Shown here piece after piece: positions 39,989-48,295 of a stretch of DNA of 64,000 bases. Origin of the DNA: Streptomyces sp. HUAS ZL42 (GTDB lineage: Bacteria; Actinomycetota; Actinomycetes; Streptomycetales; Streptomycetaceae); the NCBI RefSeq assembly GCF_040782645.1, contig NZ_CP160403.1, positions 9,521,001-9,585,000 on the forward strand, read 5' to 3'. Positions within the stretch are counted from its first letter, which is position 1, and each line of letters opens with the position of its first letter. A program made the translations under genes and the position numbers. The notes beneath the pieces are model-generated. The model was given only the letters and a program-made list of their open reading frames with translations. It was not told the origin of the DNA and ran no database searches.

Positions 39989-41670
39989 GGGTCCCACCCC
40001 GCCAGCCGATCCCCGTAGGCGCGGGCAAGACTCCGCACGGCGGACGGGATCCGCCGTCCGAAGGCACACAGGCTCGCCTCGGCCAGGACACGCGACAGCC
40101 GCTCCCACCCCTGTCCCGGCGGGGTCCGGGCGGATGCCATCCCCAGGCCGCGGCGCGTGCCGACCCGGCACGGCGAACACGCCCCACAGCTCTCCGCCGC
40201 GGCGAACTCCCACACGTGCCGCAACACGTCCTCCGGCGCCACGCGCTCATCGAAGGCCACCAGACCGGCATGGCCGAGGGCGGCGCCCCGAGCGGACAGT
40301 CCGGCCTCCGACAGCGGTACGTCCAGGGCGTCGGCGGCGAGGAAGCCTCCCAGTGGTCCGCCGACCTGGAGAGCGACCGGCTCCGCGTCGTCCTTCAGGC
40401 CACCGCCCAGGTCCGTGACGATCCGCCGTACCGGCGTGCCGAGTTCGACCTCGTAACAACCCGGCCGGGCGAACCGCTCGGAGAGACACACCAGCTTGGT
40501 CCCCGTCTCGCCGGGCGTGCCGCGCCGGGCGTACGCCTCGCCGCCGCGCCGGACGATCCACGGCACGGCCGCCAGGGTCTCCACGTTGTTGACCACGGTC
40601 GGCGCGTCCCACAGCCCGCGCTCGGTCGGGTACGGCGGGCGGGGGCGGGCGCAACCCCGGCCGCCCTCCAGCCCCGCTATGAGCGCGGTCTCCTCACCGG
40701 CGACGTAGGAGCCGGCGCCTTCGACGACCCGGATGTCGAGCGCGGCGCCCGTACCGTGCACGGACGGGCCGAGACGGCCGTCGGCATACGCGTGCCCCAC
40801 GGCTTCCCGCATCCGCGCGAGGGCGGCCGGGTATTCGGAGCGCACCAGCACCACGCCCAGGCGGGACCCGCACACGAAACAGGCCAGGGCCAGCCCCTCC
40901 AGCACCCGCTCCGGGTCGGCCTCCATCAACAGCCGATCGGCGTACGAGCCAGGGTCCCCTTCGTCGCCGTTGGCCACGACCACGGTGCCGGGGGCGCGGC
41001 CGGCAGCCTCCCATTTCGCCGCCACGCGGAAGCCCGCGCCGCCACGCCCTCGAAGCCCGGATGCCGCGACCTCGCTGAGGACCCCGTCTCGGGTTCCCTT
41101 CGTCACCGCCCCCGGCCACACCTGCCAGGCGGGCTCACCGGAGAGCACACCGCCCAGCAGTACCGGGTCACCGGTGTCATCGGTCACCGGGATGTCCGGT
41201 GCCCGCCGCGGCTCCCGCCCGGTCAGCTGACCGGCGAGAGTCGGACCTGTGCAGGGCGTGTCGCCGTCGAGCGCCGCAGGGCCCGCGTAGCAGTAGCCCA
41301 GACAACGGACGGTCTGCACTGACACCGCACCGTCCGGCGAGGCCGTTCCGAGGGTGACACCCAGCGCGTCCTCGACATCGGCGAGATGCCGTCCGGCCTG
41401 GGCTGCGAAGCAGGCAGTCGCGGCACACACCCGGACGTGACGGCGGCCGTGCGGGGCGGCGAGGTCCGCGAAGTAGCTGGCCGGTCCGAGCGCGGCGGCA
41501 GCGGGCAGTCCGACTCGGGCAGCGACAGGCGGGGCCCACACCTCGGGGCCGTCCGGTGTTCCCGCTCTGGCCTCGGCCAGCGACTCGATCAACCGGTTCC
41601 CAGGCCGCCCGCGCCGGTCGGCCAGGGCTCGGAACGCATCGAAACGGTCGGCAGGACCGACGGGAACCAT
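39985..41670 (-). CDS. Formate dehydrogenase beta subunit, NuoE-NuoF fusion
   Basis: 561 residues. Residues about 75-150 are a thioredoxin-like [2Fe-2S] domain (CAATACFAAQ and CLGYCYAGPA). From about 195 it is NuoF-like: the FMN/NADH site GLRGRGGAGFRVAAKWE and NGDEGDPGSYADRLL, then a [4Fe-4S] domain ESCGACSPCRVGTRRG with a last Cys in SLCAFG. It thus carries electrons from the alpha subunit to NAD+. In FdsABG-type enzymes the first domain is a separate gamma gene. No FdhD or cofactor-insertion gene is seen nearby. Confidence 0.94.
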   Translation of the reverse strand: MVPVGPADRFDAFRALADRRGRPGNRLIESLAEARAGTPDGPEVWAPPVAARVGLPAAAALGPASYFADLAAPHGRRHVRVCAATACFAAQAGRHLADVEDALGVTLGTASPDGAVSVQTVRCLGYCYAGPAALDGDTPCTGPTLAGQLTGREPRRAPDIPVTDDTGDPVLLGGVLSGEPAWQVWPGAVTKGTRDGVLSEVAASGLRGRGGAGFRVAAKWEAAGRAPGTVVVANGDEGDPGSYADRLLMEADPERVLEGLALACFVCGSRLGVVLVRSEYPAALARMREAVGHAYADGRLGPSVHGTGAALDIRVVEGAGSYVAGEETALIAGLEGGRGCARPRPPYPTERGLWDAPTVVNNVETLAAVPWIVRRGGEAYARRGTPGETGTKLVCLSERFARPGCYEVELGTPVRRIVTDLGGGLKDDAEPVALQVGGPLGGFLAADALDVPLSEAGLSARGAALGHAGLVAFDERVAPEDVLRHVWEFAAAESCGACSPCRVGTRRGLGMASARTPPGQGWERLSRVLAEASLCAFGRRIPSAVRSLARAYGDRLAGWDP

Positions 41671-41895
41671 GTCTTCATCGTGGACGCGGCGGGACGAGGC
41701 CGCATCCCGGCACCAGCCCGTGCAGCACCATGGATTCGGGCCCGGTGCCGACCGTGTGTGAACCGGGTGCGGACGTGTGGAGCCGGTCGAGCGCCGTCGC
41801 GGGGCCGAGGCTCGTCACCACGGTCGTCGACGCCCGCAGAGTCCCTTGCCGCAGTCACAGCCTGCCCGGTCACTGGTGAAATCGCCCCCGAACGA

Positions 41896-42080
41896 TCACG
41901 GTTTCCGGCGAGCTGGGCGCGCACTCCCATGTAGCTCGCGGTCGATGTCTTCCTCGGTGATGGGCGCCGGAAGTAAGCCACGATCAGGAAGGCGTTGATG
42001 ACGGCGTAGGCCGCAAGGTCAGCACGGAGCTTGCGCTTCTTCTCGAGCCGTTTGTGTGCCCACTCCCTCTCCAACGTCAT
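41896..42080 (-). pseudogene. Relic of a 2TM-domain membrane protein
   Basis: AHKRLEKKRKLRADLAAYAVINAFLIVAYF is the typical start and first membrane helix of actinobacterial 2TM-domain proteins (in pieces: EKKRKLRADL, AYAVINAFLIVAYF). The second helix is missing. After a frame change the DNA encodes PITEEDIDREL, the usual C-terminal tail, ending at the stop at 41896. An internal deletion plus frameshift explains this best. Confidence 0.5.
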
Positions 42081-42289
42081 TCGTGGTGCGTTCGAATCGC
42101 TTGGGCCGAGGGGTCCTACCATGACCGACACCTCCCAGGTTCGACGCAGCCTTGCTTCCCTCTGCCAGTCGTCCTCCCAGCGGGCCATATGCGCCGACGA
42201 TGAGGAATCGCGCTGGTGGGAGACGACGAGAGCCGCGGGGGAGTGCATGCCGCACGGCCTGGCGGGGCCATGCGGCCCGCGTCGATCAG

Positions 42290-42670
42290 CGCGCTCCTGC
42301 CCGGGTACTTCTCCTGATGGCCTGCAAACGCCTCGGACAGCAGACGCTCCTCACTCGCGGCCAGTGTCGGCCCCGTGGCAGGGCCGCCTCGGCGAGCGCG
42401 CGATCGACCGCCTTCGCACCGGCCAGGGAACCGTCGACCCCCAGTACGATCGACCCGGTTCCCTCGCGCTGCTCCCGCACGATCAGCACAGGCACCGCGC
42501 ATGCCGGGTGGACGGCCGTCGACCCCGCGAGCAGGTCGGCGAAGCTCCCATGCCCTGCGGCCCGGCAACCACGCCGTGAGCAATGCGCGGTGACGACGAT
42601 TCACGGAAGATCCTCCGCGCGCTGCGCCCGGTGAAAGTGCCCGCGTACGAAGGCCGTCCCGGCGGCACGG
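42290..42670 (-). pseudogene. Relic of a universal stress protein
   Basis: Pieces of a tandem USP lie in different frames in the right order: VVAGPQGMGASPT and RPSTRHARC (end of domain 1, compare the GSRGLG...G..S pattern), then VPVLIVREQREGTGSIVLGVDGS (junction and start of domain 2), then SEERLLSEAFAGHQEKYPG further downstream. No single frame is intact. A fourth USP gene once stood here. Confidence 0.6.
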
Positions 42671-42864
42671 GGGAGTCCGCCGGAACGGCTCCGCACAGCC
42701 CAGGGCATCGGCCCTTGCGGGCGGGGTGGCAGTGCAGGCGGCCAGACCGAAGGCCTGCTCCGGCGAGCGGCGACAGGCCGGCGCGCTCAGGTCGAGCGGG
42801 CCGCCGACCAGGGTGTTCACCGAGATGAGCGGGGGAACCCGTATGCGATCGCTCGGGGGTGGCG

Positions 42865-43269
42865 TCAGTCGCCGGCGTGGGCCACGGTGAGGGAGGCCAG
42901 CGCGGCGTCGAGGCGTCGTGTGGCTTCCTCGGCGACCGGGCGCAGCGCCTCGAGTTCGGTGAGGGCGACCATCGTGCTCGGGTCGAGGGCCTGTACGGCG
43001 GTGCGGTCGCCGCTGCGACGGATGACCACGTTGCAGGGCAGCAGCAGGCCGATCGAGCGGTCGGTCTCCAGAGCGCGGTGGGCGAGCGGTGGGTTGCAGG
43101 CGCCGAGGATGACGTAGTCCTCCATGTCGTGGTCGAGCTTGGCCTTGAGGGTGGCGGTGACGTCGATCTCGGTGAGGATGCCGAAGCCCTGCTGGGCGAG
43201 GGCGTCGCGGGTGCGGGCGACGGCGGTGGCGAAGTCGGTGTCGAGGTGCACGGTGCGGTCGTAACGCAT
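42865..43269 (-). CDS. DUF302 domain protein
   Basis: 134 residues: MRYDRTVHLDTDFATAV, QGFGILTEIDVTATLKAKL (in two parts), ILGACNPPLAHRAL and LLPCNVVIRRSGD are the family landmarks, with the conserved Cys in GACNP and PCNVV. The function of DUF302 is unknown, but it is often beside sulfur and redox genes. It is the leftmost gene of the CstR-operator island. Two operators lie in its upstream gap, shared with the divergent rhodanese gene. Confidence 0.93.
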   Translation of the reverse strand: MRYDRTVHLDTDFATAVARTRDALAQQGFGILTEIDVTATLKAKLDHDMEDYVILGACNPPLAHRALETDRSIGLLLPCNVVIRRSGDRTAVQALDPSTMVALTELEALRPVAEEATRRLDAALASLTVAHAGD

Positions 43270-43373
43270 GGGGGTGGCCCTTCTGGTCTCGTCGTCTCGT
43301 GTGGGCGGGGCGGGTTTCCGGTCGTGTGCGAGGTACTCGTGAGTGCTTTCGCAGGGTTTCCCCATGCCTGAAA

Positions 43374-43389
43374 ATACCCCCCTGGGTAC
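43374..43389. promoter_or_regulatory. CstR-type operator 1
   Basis: ATACCCCCCTGGGTAC, an imperfect palindrome of the ATACCCC/GGGGTAT form, about 105 bases upstream of the DUF302 start. Confidence 0.65.
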
Positions 43390-43678
43390 TCGTGTTACCG
43401 TCGACAGCATACCCCCTGGGGTAATTCTCGCCGGATGGGAGTGCTCGTGTTCTTCATCGACGGAGCTGGCCGGGCTCGGCAACCGCGGACGCCTGGGGGC
43501 GGCGAGCAATCCGCGGTGGCGGTCGGCCCGTCGCGCGAAGTCGATCAGGTGATCGCGGAGGCCGCGTTGCGCGGTGTGCGGATCTCGCGGCCCGTCGAGA
43601 CGCACGGCCGGCGGGCAGCGCCACGACCCTCGGCAAGGAGAAGGCAACCGCCATGGGAAACAGGAGCGATACACCGAG
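43390..43678. other. Rest of the divergent DUF302/rhodanese gap
   Basis: The 409-base gap 43270-43678 holds two CstR-type operators. A small open frame from 43435 on the plus strand has no recognisable similarity and a codon pattern unlike its neighbours, and is not called a gene. Confidence 0.4.
43409..43425. promoter_or_regulatory. CstR-type operator 2
   Basis: ATACCCCCTGGGGTAAT, a near-perfect palindrome 35 bases from operator 1, placed to control the divergent DUF302 and rhodanese-exporter units. Confidence 0.7.
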
Positions 43679-44065
43679 ATGAGCATCTTCCGACGAGATC
43701 GGGGTGGCCCGGGCCGGGTGACTGTCCAGGAGGCGGCCGCGCGCACTGGTCACGAGGACACCGAAACCGGCGGCGACGCCGTACTGCTCGATGTCCGCGA
43801 ACCTTATGAGTGGCAGGCCGGGCACGCCTCCGGAGCCGTACACCTGCCGCTGTCCGCTCTGGCCGCCGGGGCGGCGTTGCCCGCTGACGCGCAGGCGCGG
43901 CCCCTGGTCGTGATCTGCCGTTCGGGCAACCGCTCCCGGCAGGCTGCCGAGCTGCTCGCCGCCCGCGGCTCGCAGGCCGTGGACGTGATCGGCGGGATGC
44001 GGGACTGGGCCGGGGCGGGTCTGCCGGTGGTGGATGCGCGCGGCGGGCGCGGCACCGTCGTATGA
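43679..44065 (+). CDS. Rhodanese-like sulfurtransferase
   Basis: 128 residues, single rhodanese domain (about 15-120): DAVLLDVREPYEWQAGHASGAVHLP in pieces, the active-site loop VVICRSGNRSRQ with the persulfide-carrying Cys, and VIGGMRDWAGAGLPV. It would move sulfane sulfur between carriers. The ATG was taken at 43679, its ribosome site is weak (AGGAG 12 bases off). The stop overlaps the TauE/SafE start (ATGA). Confidence 0.93.
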   Translation: MSIFRRDRGGPGRVTVQEAAARTGHEDTETGGDAVLLDVREPYEWQAGHASGAVHLPLSALAAGAALPADAQARPLVVICRSGNRSRQAAELLAARGSQAVDVIGGMRDWAGAGLPVVDARGGRGTVV

Positions 44066-44808
44066 GCGCTCTCGTGCTCGCCCTGGCCGCCGGTGCAGTG
44101 ATCGGCCTGGCGTTGGGCGCGCTCGGGGGCGGCGGCAGCGTGCTGGCCGTCCCCGCCCTGATCTACCTGCTCGATTTCGCCCCGGTCGCGGCCACCACCG
44201 CCAGCCTGGTCATCGTCACGGTCATCTCGGTCACCGCGGTGATCGCGCATGCTCGTGAGGGGCACGTCCGCCGGCGGACCGGGCTGCTGTTCGCGGCGGC
44301 CGGGATCGGTCCGGCGATGCTGGGCGGTGCGGTCGCCGGCCGTATCCCGGCGGCTGTGCTGACGGCGGCGTTCGCCCTGGTGGCGGGAGCGGCCGCCTTG
44401 CGCATGCTGCGGACCCGGCCCGCCGCGGAGGGCGCTGCGGCGGTGCGGCCGGGGCGGGCGGCGGCCGTGGGGGCCGGACTCGGCACGGTCACCGGTGTCC
44501 TCGGCGTCGGTGGCGGGTTCCTCGCCGTACCGGCGCTGGTGGGGGTACTCGGCATGCGGATGCGGAACGCGGTGGGCACCAGCCTGCTGGTCATCACCGT
44601 CAACTCGCTGGCCGCGCTGGCGACACGCGCCGGTACGGTCGACGGCCTGGACTGGGCTGTCCTCGGGCCCTTCGCCGGGGCCGCGGTGCTCGGCGCGTGG
44701 GACGGGAAACGGCTGGCGGCGAAGGTCTCCGGACACACACTTCAACGGATCTTCGCCCTGGTGCTGCTGGCCGTGGCCGCGTTCATGCTGATCGACGCGG
44801 TGGTGTGA
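44062..44808 (+). CDS. TauE/SafE family sulfite/organosulfonate exporter
   Basis: 248 residues, about eight membrane helices in two inverted halves. The twin family motifs are GALGGGGSVLAVPAL (residues about 20-34) and GVLGVGGGFLAVPALV (about 145-160). It is translationally coupled to the rhodanese. In a sulfide-oxidation setting the likely cargo is sulfite or thiosulfate, but transport direction and substrate are inferred. Confidence 0.93.
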   Translation: MSALVLALAAGAVIGLALGALGGGGSVLAVPALIYLLDFAPVAATTASLVIVTVISVTAVIAHAREGHVRRRTGLLFAAAGIGPAMLGGAVAGRIPAAVLTAAFALVAGAAALRMLRTRPAAEGAAAVRPGRAAAVGAGLGTVTGVLGVGGGFLAVPALVGVLGMRMRNAVGTSLLVITVNSLAALATRAGTVDGLDWAVLGPFAGAAVLGAWDGKRLAAKVSGHTLQRIFALVLLAVAAFMLIDAVV

Positions 44809-44809
44809 T

Positions 44810-44829
44810 GGGCCGAATCCCGCAGGCCC
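44810..44829. terminator. Possible short terminator hairpin
   Basis: GGGCC and GGCCC with a ten-base loop between the convergent TauE/SafE and CstR genes. Confidence 0.3.
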
Positions 44830-44838
44830 GGTCGCGCC

Positions 44839-45198
<360 letters not shown>

Positions 45199-45216
45199 TT
45201 AAGGATCACACCTGCC

Positions 45217-45402
45217 ATGACCAGCTCTCCCACCCCCGCTGTCCTCGGCGCCGACCAGGCCCGCACCCGGCTGCACGAGCTGACCGTCATCGACGTGCGC
45301 ACGCCGCCGAGTACGCCTCCGGCCACCCACCCCGGTGCCCTGAACATCCCCCTGGACCACATTCGGCGGGCCCTGCCGGACATTCGGCACGCCGCCGAGT
45401 GA
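45217..45402 (+). pseudogene. Truncated, frameshifted rhodanese
   Basis: The 61-codon frame starts like a rhodanese (ARTRLHELTVIDVRTP), loses phase for about 20 bases where the next frame reads AEYASGH, regains it at HPGALNIPLDHIRRALPDIR, and stops before the catalytic Cys loop. An insertion and compensating deletion plus early stop explain it. It keeps an intact operator-promoter region. Confidence 0.65.
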
Positions 45403-45412
45403 ACCGTGCGTT

Positions 45413-45448
45413 CCGGGGCGCCCACGCAGACCCCGCGGGTGCCCCCGG
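45413..45448. terminator. Strong hairpin between convergent genes
   Basis: CCGGGG-CGCCC pairs with GGGTG-CCCCCGG, an eleven-pair stem with a bulge, between the broken rhodanese (+) and thioredoxin (-). It is probably a bidirectional terminator. Confidence 0.55.
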
Positions 45449-45464
45449 ACACGCGCCGGGAGTG

Positions 45465-45836
45465 TCAGCTGCGCTCTGCCGGGCGTGGTGCGGCCTGCCT
45501 GCGCACGTCGTTCATGTCGATGGCCCGGATCCTGCCGATGAGCTCCTCCAGGGCCTGCGGCGGCAGGGCGCCCGGCTGGGCGTACAGCACGGTGCGGTCG
45601 CGGACGGCCATCAGGGTGGGGATGGACGAGACCTGGAAGGCCGCCGCCAGTTCGGGCTGTGCCTCGGTGTCGACCTTGCCGAAGACGATGTCCGGGTGGC
45701 GTTCGGCCGCCTTCTCGTAGACGGGGCCGAACATCCGGCACGGTCCGCACCAGGCGGCCCAGAAGTCGATCAGCACGATCTCCGAACCGGTGACGGTGTC
45801 CTCGAAGTTGTCCTTGGTCAGTTCAACGGTCGGCAT
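45465..45836 (-). CDS. trxA: Thioredoxin
   Basis: 123 residues with the WCGPC active site (Cys30, Cys33), FGKVDTEAQPELA and the cis-Pro loop SIPTLMAVRD. It ends with a short basic tail. In this island it would reduce persulfides on carrier proteins as well as disulfides. The ATG has AGGAG upstream, with a CstR-type operator 19 bases before the start. Confidence 0.95.
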   Translation of the reverse strand: MPTVELTKDNFEDTVTGSEIVLIDFWAAWCGPCRMFGPVYEKAAERHPDIVFGKVDTEAQPELAAAFQVSSIPTLMAVRDRTVLYAQPGALPPQALEELIGRIRAIDMNDVRRQAAPRPAERS

Positions 45837-45854
45837 GGTTTCCGGTCTCCTCTC

Positions 45855-45874
45855 ATATACCCGGTGGGGTATAT
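45855..45874. promoter_or_regulatory. CstR-type operator 4
   Basis: ATATACCCGGTGGGGTATAT, a 20-base near-perfect palindrome just upstream of thioredoxin and a few bases from the end of the aminotransferase gene. Confidence 0.8.
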
Positions 45875-45877
45875 GGT

Positions 45878-47572
45878 TCAACCGGTGCCGGTCCGGCTTT
45901 GTTCCAGACAGGTCGGCGGCAACGGGAACCAGCGCATGCGCTCGAAGTCGGCCGGCAGCCCGGTGGGGCCGTCGTCCAGGCGGTCGGAACGAGCGGCGAG
46001 GACCTCGCGGGCGCGGGCGAGCTGACCGGACAGTGTCGCTTCTCCCCTTCGGCGGTGGCGGACGGCCGGTGTGGTGATGCGCCCGTCGGCTGCGAAGCGC
46101 ACGCCGGTCAGCCGCAGCGGGGGATCGGCGGGACCGGCGCGGTGGTGCCACTGCCCGGTGTGCGGATCGAAGCGGTAGTCGGGCAGGAGGCGGTGGGCAC
46201 GGGCGGCGACGAGGTCGACGGCGTCGATGAGGTAGTCGCGCACGGTGTCGCTGATGAAGTAGTTGAAGTTGACGCGGATCCAGCCGGGTTTGATGCCGTC
46301 GCAGCCGTGGACGACCTCGTCGAGCAGGGCGTGCGAGGTGGCGTGGTCGATGGCGAGCAGGCGGTGGCCGTACGGCCCGGCGCACGAGCAGCCACCGCGG
46401 GCCTGGATGCCGAGCAGGTCGTTGAGCAGGGCGACGACGTAGTTGTGGTGAAGGTAGGCGTGGTCGCCGTGGCGGATGCGGAAGGAGACGATGGACAGCC
46501 GCCGGGCGTGGTGGTTGCCGAGGATCTCGATGCGCGGGTTGCTGTCCCAGCGGGCCAGGGCGCGGCGCCAGTGGCGCTCTTCGGCGGCCTGAATGGCGTC
46601 GGTACCGACGGCCTGTTTCAGAGCGAAGACCAGCCCGGCGCGGATGGACTCCACGATGGCCGGTGTGCCGCCCTCCTCGCGGGCGACCGGATCGTCGAGG
46701 TAGCGGTGGCCGAGGGGGTCGACGAAGGCCACGGTGCCGCCGCCGGGCGCCGTCGGTACCTGATTGCGGACCAGTTCCCGCCGTACGACGAGCACGCCCG
46801 GGGTCTGCGGGCCGCCGACGAACTTGTGCGGGGAGAGGAAGAGGGCGTCCTTGTGGTCGCCGGCGCCGGGGGCGCTTTCCGTGACCCGGATCGGGACGTA
46901 GGGGGCGGCGGCCGCGTAGTCCCAGAAGGAGAGAGCGCCGTGCGTGTGCAGCAGCCGGGCGATGCGGTCGGCGTCGGTGAGGATGCCGGTGACGTTGGAG
47001 GCGGCGGAGAAGCTGCCGATGCGCAGCGGCCGGTCGGCGTACCTTCTCAGCCCCGCTTCGAGCCGGTCCAGGTCGATGTGGCCGTCCCGGTCCTCGTCGA
47101 TGACCACGACGTCGGCGATCGACTCGCGCCAGGGCAGCTCGTTGGAGTGGTGCTCGTACGGCCCGACGAAGACCACCGGACGCTGGGCTGCGGGCGGCTT
47201 CTCCGGTCGGCGCAGCTGAAGGATGCCGACGAGTTTGTTCACGGCCGCGGTGGCACCCGAACCGCAGAAGATCACCAGGTCGTCGTCGGTGCCGCCCACC
47301 GCGCCCCGGATGATCCGGCGGGCGTCCTCGCGCAGGCGGGTCGTCTGCAGGCCGGTGCTGGAGCTCTCCGTGTGCGTGTTGCCGTAGTGCGGCAGCACCT
47401 GCTCGCGGACGAAGTCCTCCACGAAGTCCAGCGAGCGACCGGAGGCGGTGTAGTCCGCGTAGACGATCCGCTTCGGACCGTACGGGCCGTCCAGGACCTC
47501 GTCGTCACCGATGAGCCCGCCCCGGATGTGCTCCATCAATGCCGACGCGGCCGGCGCCAAGGACGTGCTCAT
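45878..47572 (-). CDS. Class V aminotransferase / cysteine-desulfurase-like protein
   Basis: 564 residues. The PLP fold of the NifS/Csd group: RIVYADYTASGR, HYGNTHTESSS, GSGATAAVNKLVG, and the PLP Lys250 in LSPHKFVGGPQTPG. A Cys pair in GGCSCAGPYGHRL stands where desulfurases hold the catalytic Cys loop. The length exceeds SufS/IscS by about 150 residues because of a C-terminal extension with RFDPHTGQWHH. It probably releases or handles sulfur from cysteine. The ATG overlaps the OsmC stop. Confidence 0.9.
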   Translation of the reverse strand: MSTSLAPAASALMEHIRGGLIGDDEVLDGPYGPKRIVYADYTASGRSLDFVEDFVREQVLPHYGNTHTESSSTGLQTTRLREDARRIIRGAVGGTDDDLVIFCGSGATAAVNKLVGILQLRRPEKPPAAQRPVVFVGPYEHHSNELPWRESIADVVVIDEDRDGHIDLDRLEAGLRRYADRPLRIGSFSAASNVTGILTDADRIARLLHTHGALSFWDYAAAAPYVPIRVTESAPGAGDHKDALFLSPHKFVGGPQTPGVLVVRRELVRNQVPTAPGGGTVAFVDPLGHRYLDDPVAREEGGTPAIVESIRAGLVFALKQAVGTDAIQAAEERHWRRALARWDSNPRIEILGNHHARRLSIVSFRIRHGDHAYLHHNYVVALLNDLLGIQARGGCSCAGPYGHRLLAIDHATSHALLDEVVHGCDGIKPGWIRVNFNYFISDTVRDYLIDAVDLVAARAHRLLPDYRFDPHTGQWHHRAGPADPPLRLTGVRFAADGRITTPAVRHRRRGEATLSGQLARAREVLAARSDRLDDGPTGLPADFERMRWFPLPPTCLEQSRTGTG

Positions 47573-48021
47573 GGTTCCAGCTCGATGTCGATCTCGGGTG
47601 GCTGGTGGAGGGTGTTGTGGACCGTGCAGTGCGAGGCCACGGCGAGCAGGGCCGCTCTGCGCTGCTCGGGGAGCTCAGGTGGCGGGACGATCACGATGCG
47701 CAGGGAGGCGACGCGGGCGGGGCGGTCGGTGGCCATGGTGAACTCGGTGCGGACGCGCAGGCCGGTGCGCGGCAGGTTGTGGCGGTGGAGGTAGCGGCCC
47801 GCGTAGAAGGCGATGCAGGTGGCCAGGGAGGCGGCGAACAGCTCGGTGGGGGTGGGTGCGGTGTCCGTGCCACCCGCCTCGGTGGGCTGGTCGACCTGGA
47901 GGCGGTGGCCGCGGATGTCCACCGCGTAGGCGTCGTGGTCGACGTGGGCTACCTCGAGACGCTGTACGAGCGCCTCCTGGCTCCGGTTTGTGCCGAGGGT
48001 GTGCGGTGCACTGCCGGTCAT
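47569..48021 (-). CDS. OsmC family peroxide/persulfide reductase-like protein
   Basis: 150 residues, OsmC/Ohr fold. The two redox Cys are in LATCIAFYAGRYL (about residue 78) and ASHCTVHNTL (about 138), with PTPTELFAASLA before the first. Family members reduce organic peroxides, and some act on sulfane sulfur. It is co-transcribed with the aminotransferase (ATGA overlap). Two CstR-type operators lie in the divergent gap to the flavoprotein gene. Confidence 0.92.
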   Translation of the reverse strand: MTGSAPHTLGTNRSQEALVQRLEVAHVDHDAYAVDIRGHRLQVDQPTEAGGTDTAPTPTELFAASLATCIAFYAGRYLHRHNLPRTGLRVRTEFTMATDRPARVASLRIVIVPPPELPEQRRAALLAVASHCTVHNTLHQPPEIDIELEP

Positions 48022-48144
48022 GGCCTGGCCCTTCTCGTTGGTGCAGTCTGCTGCTTTTTCAGTGGACCGCAGACGGCGCGGCTGATCGAGAGGCCTACGG
48101 GGTGCGGCGGGGACCATTCGGCCCTGGTGTGAGCAGTCGCAGAG

Positions 48145-48164
48145 ATATACCCTGGTGGGTATTT
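48145..48164. promoter_or_regulatory. CstR-type operator 5
   Basis: ATATACCCTGGTGGGTATTT, imperfect palindrome in the divergent OsmC / flavoprotein gap, nearer OsmC. Confidence 0.7.
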
Positions 48165-48222
48165 TTTCAGGGCGTTGGCGGCGAGTGAGCAGTGCATGGG
48201 GCGTGTGGGGCGGGTCCAGGAC

Positions 48223-48238
48223 ATACCCCGGTGGGTAC
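48223..48238. promoter_or_regulatory. CstR-type operator 6
   Basis: ATACCCCGGTGGGTAC, imperfect palindrome about 58 bases before the flavoprotein start. Confidence 0.65.
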
Positions 48239-48295
48239 CGTGATGGGGACCTGCGGCCCATGCCCCGTCCCCATGTTCCGCACGACAGTGGGGAC

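Larger units (their letters stand above)
41671..42864. other. Decayed region with two gene relics
   Basis: About 1.2 kb without an intact gene, upstream of formate dehydrogenase. It contains the remains of a 2TM-domain gene and a universal stress protein gene, both minus strand (listed separately). The formate dehydrogenase promoter should lie in its first 200 bases, but no clear operator was recognised. Confidence 0.6.

Noticed and set aside
39989..40213. N-terminal extension of the formate dehydrogenase alpha subunit
   Set aside because: The extra 75 codons overlap the beta subunit and have no similarity. The ATG at 39988 overlaps the beta stop as expected for coupling.
43435..43809. Small plus-strand open frame inside the divergent operator region
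   Set aside because: No similarity, no ribosome site, and it overlaps the real rhodanese gene in another frame.
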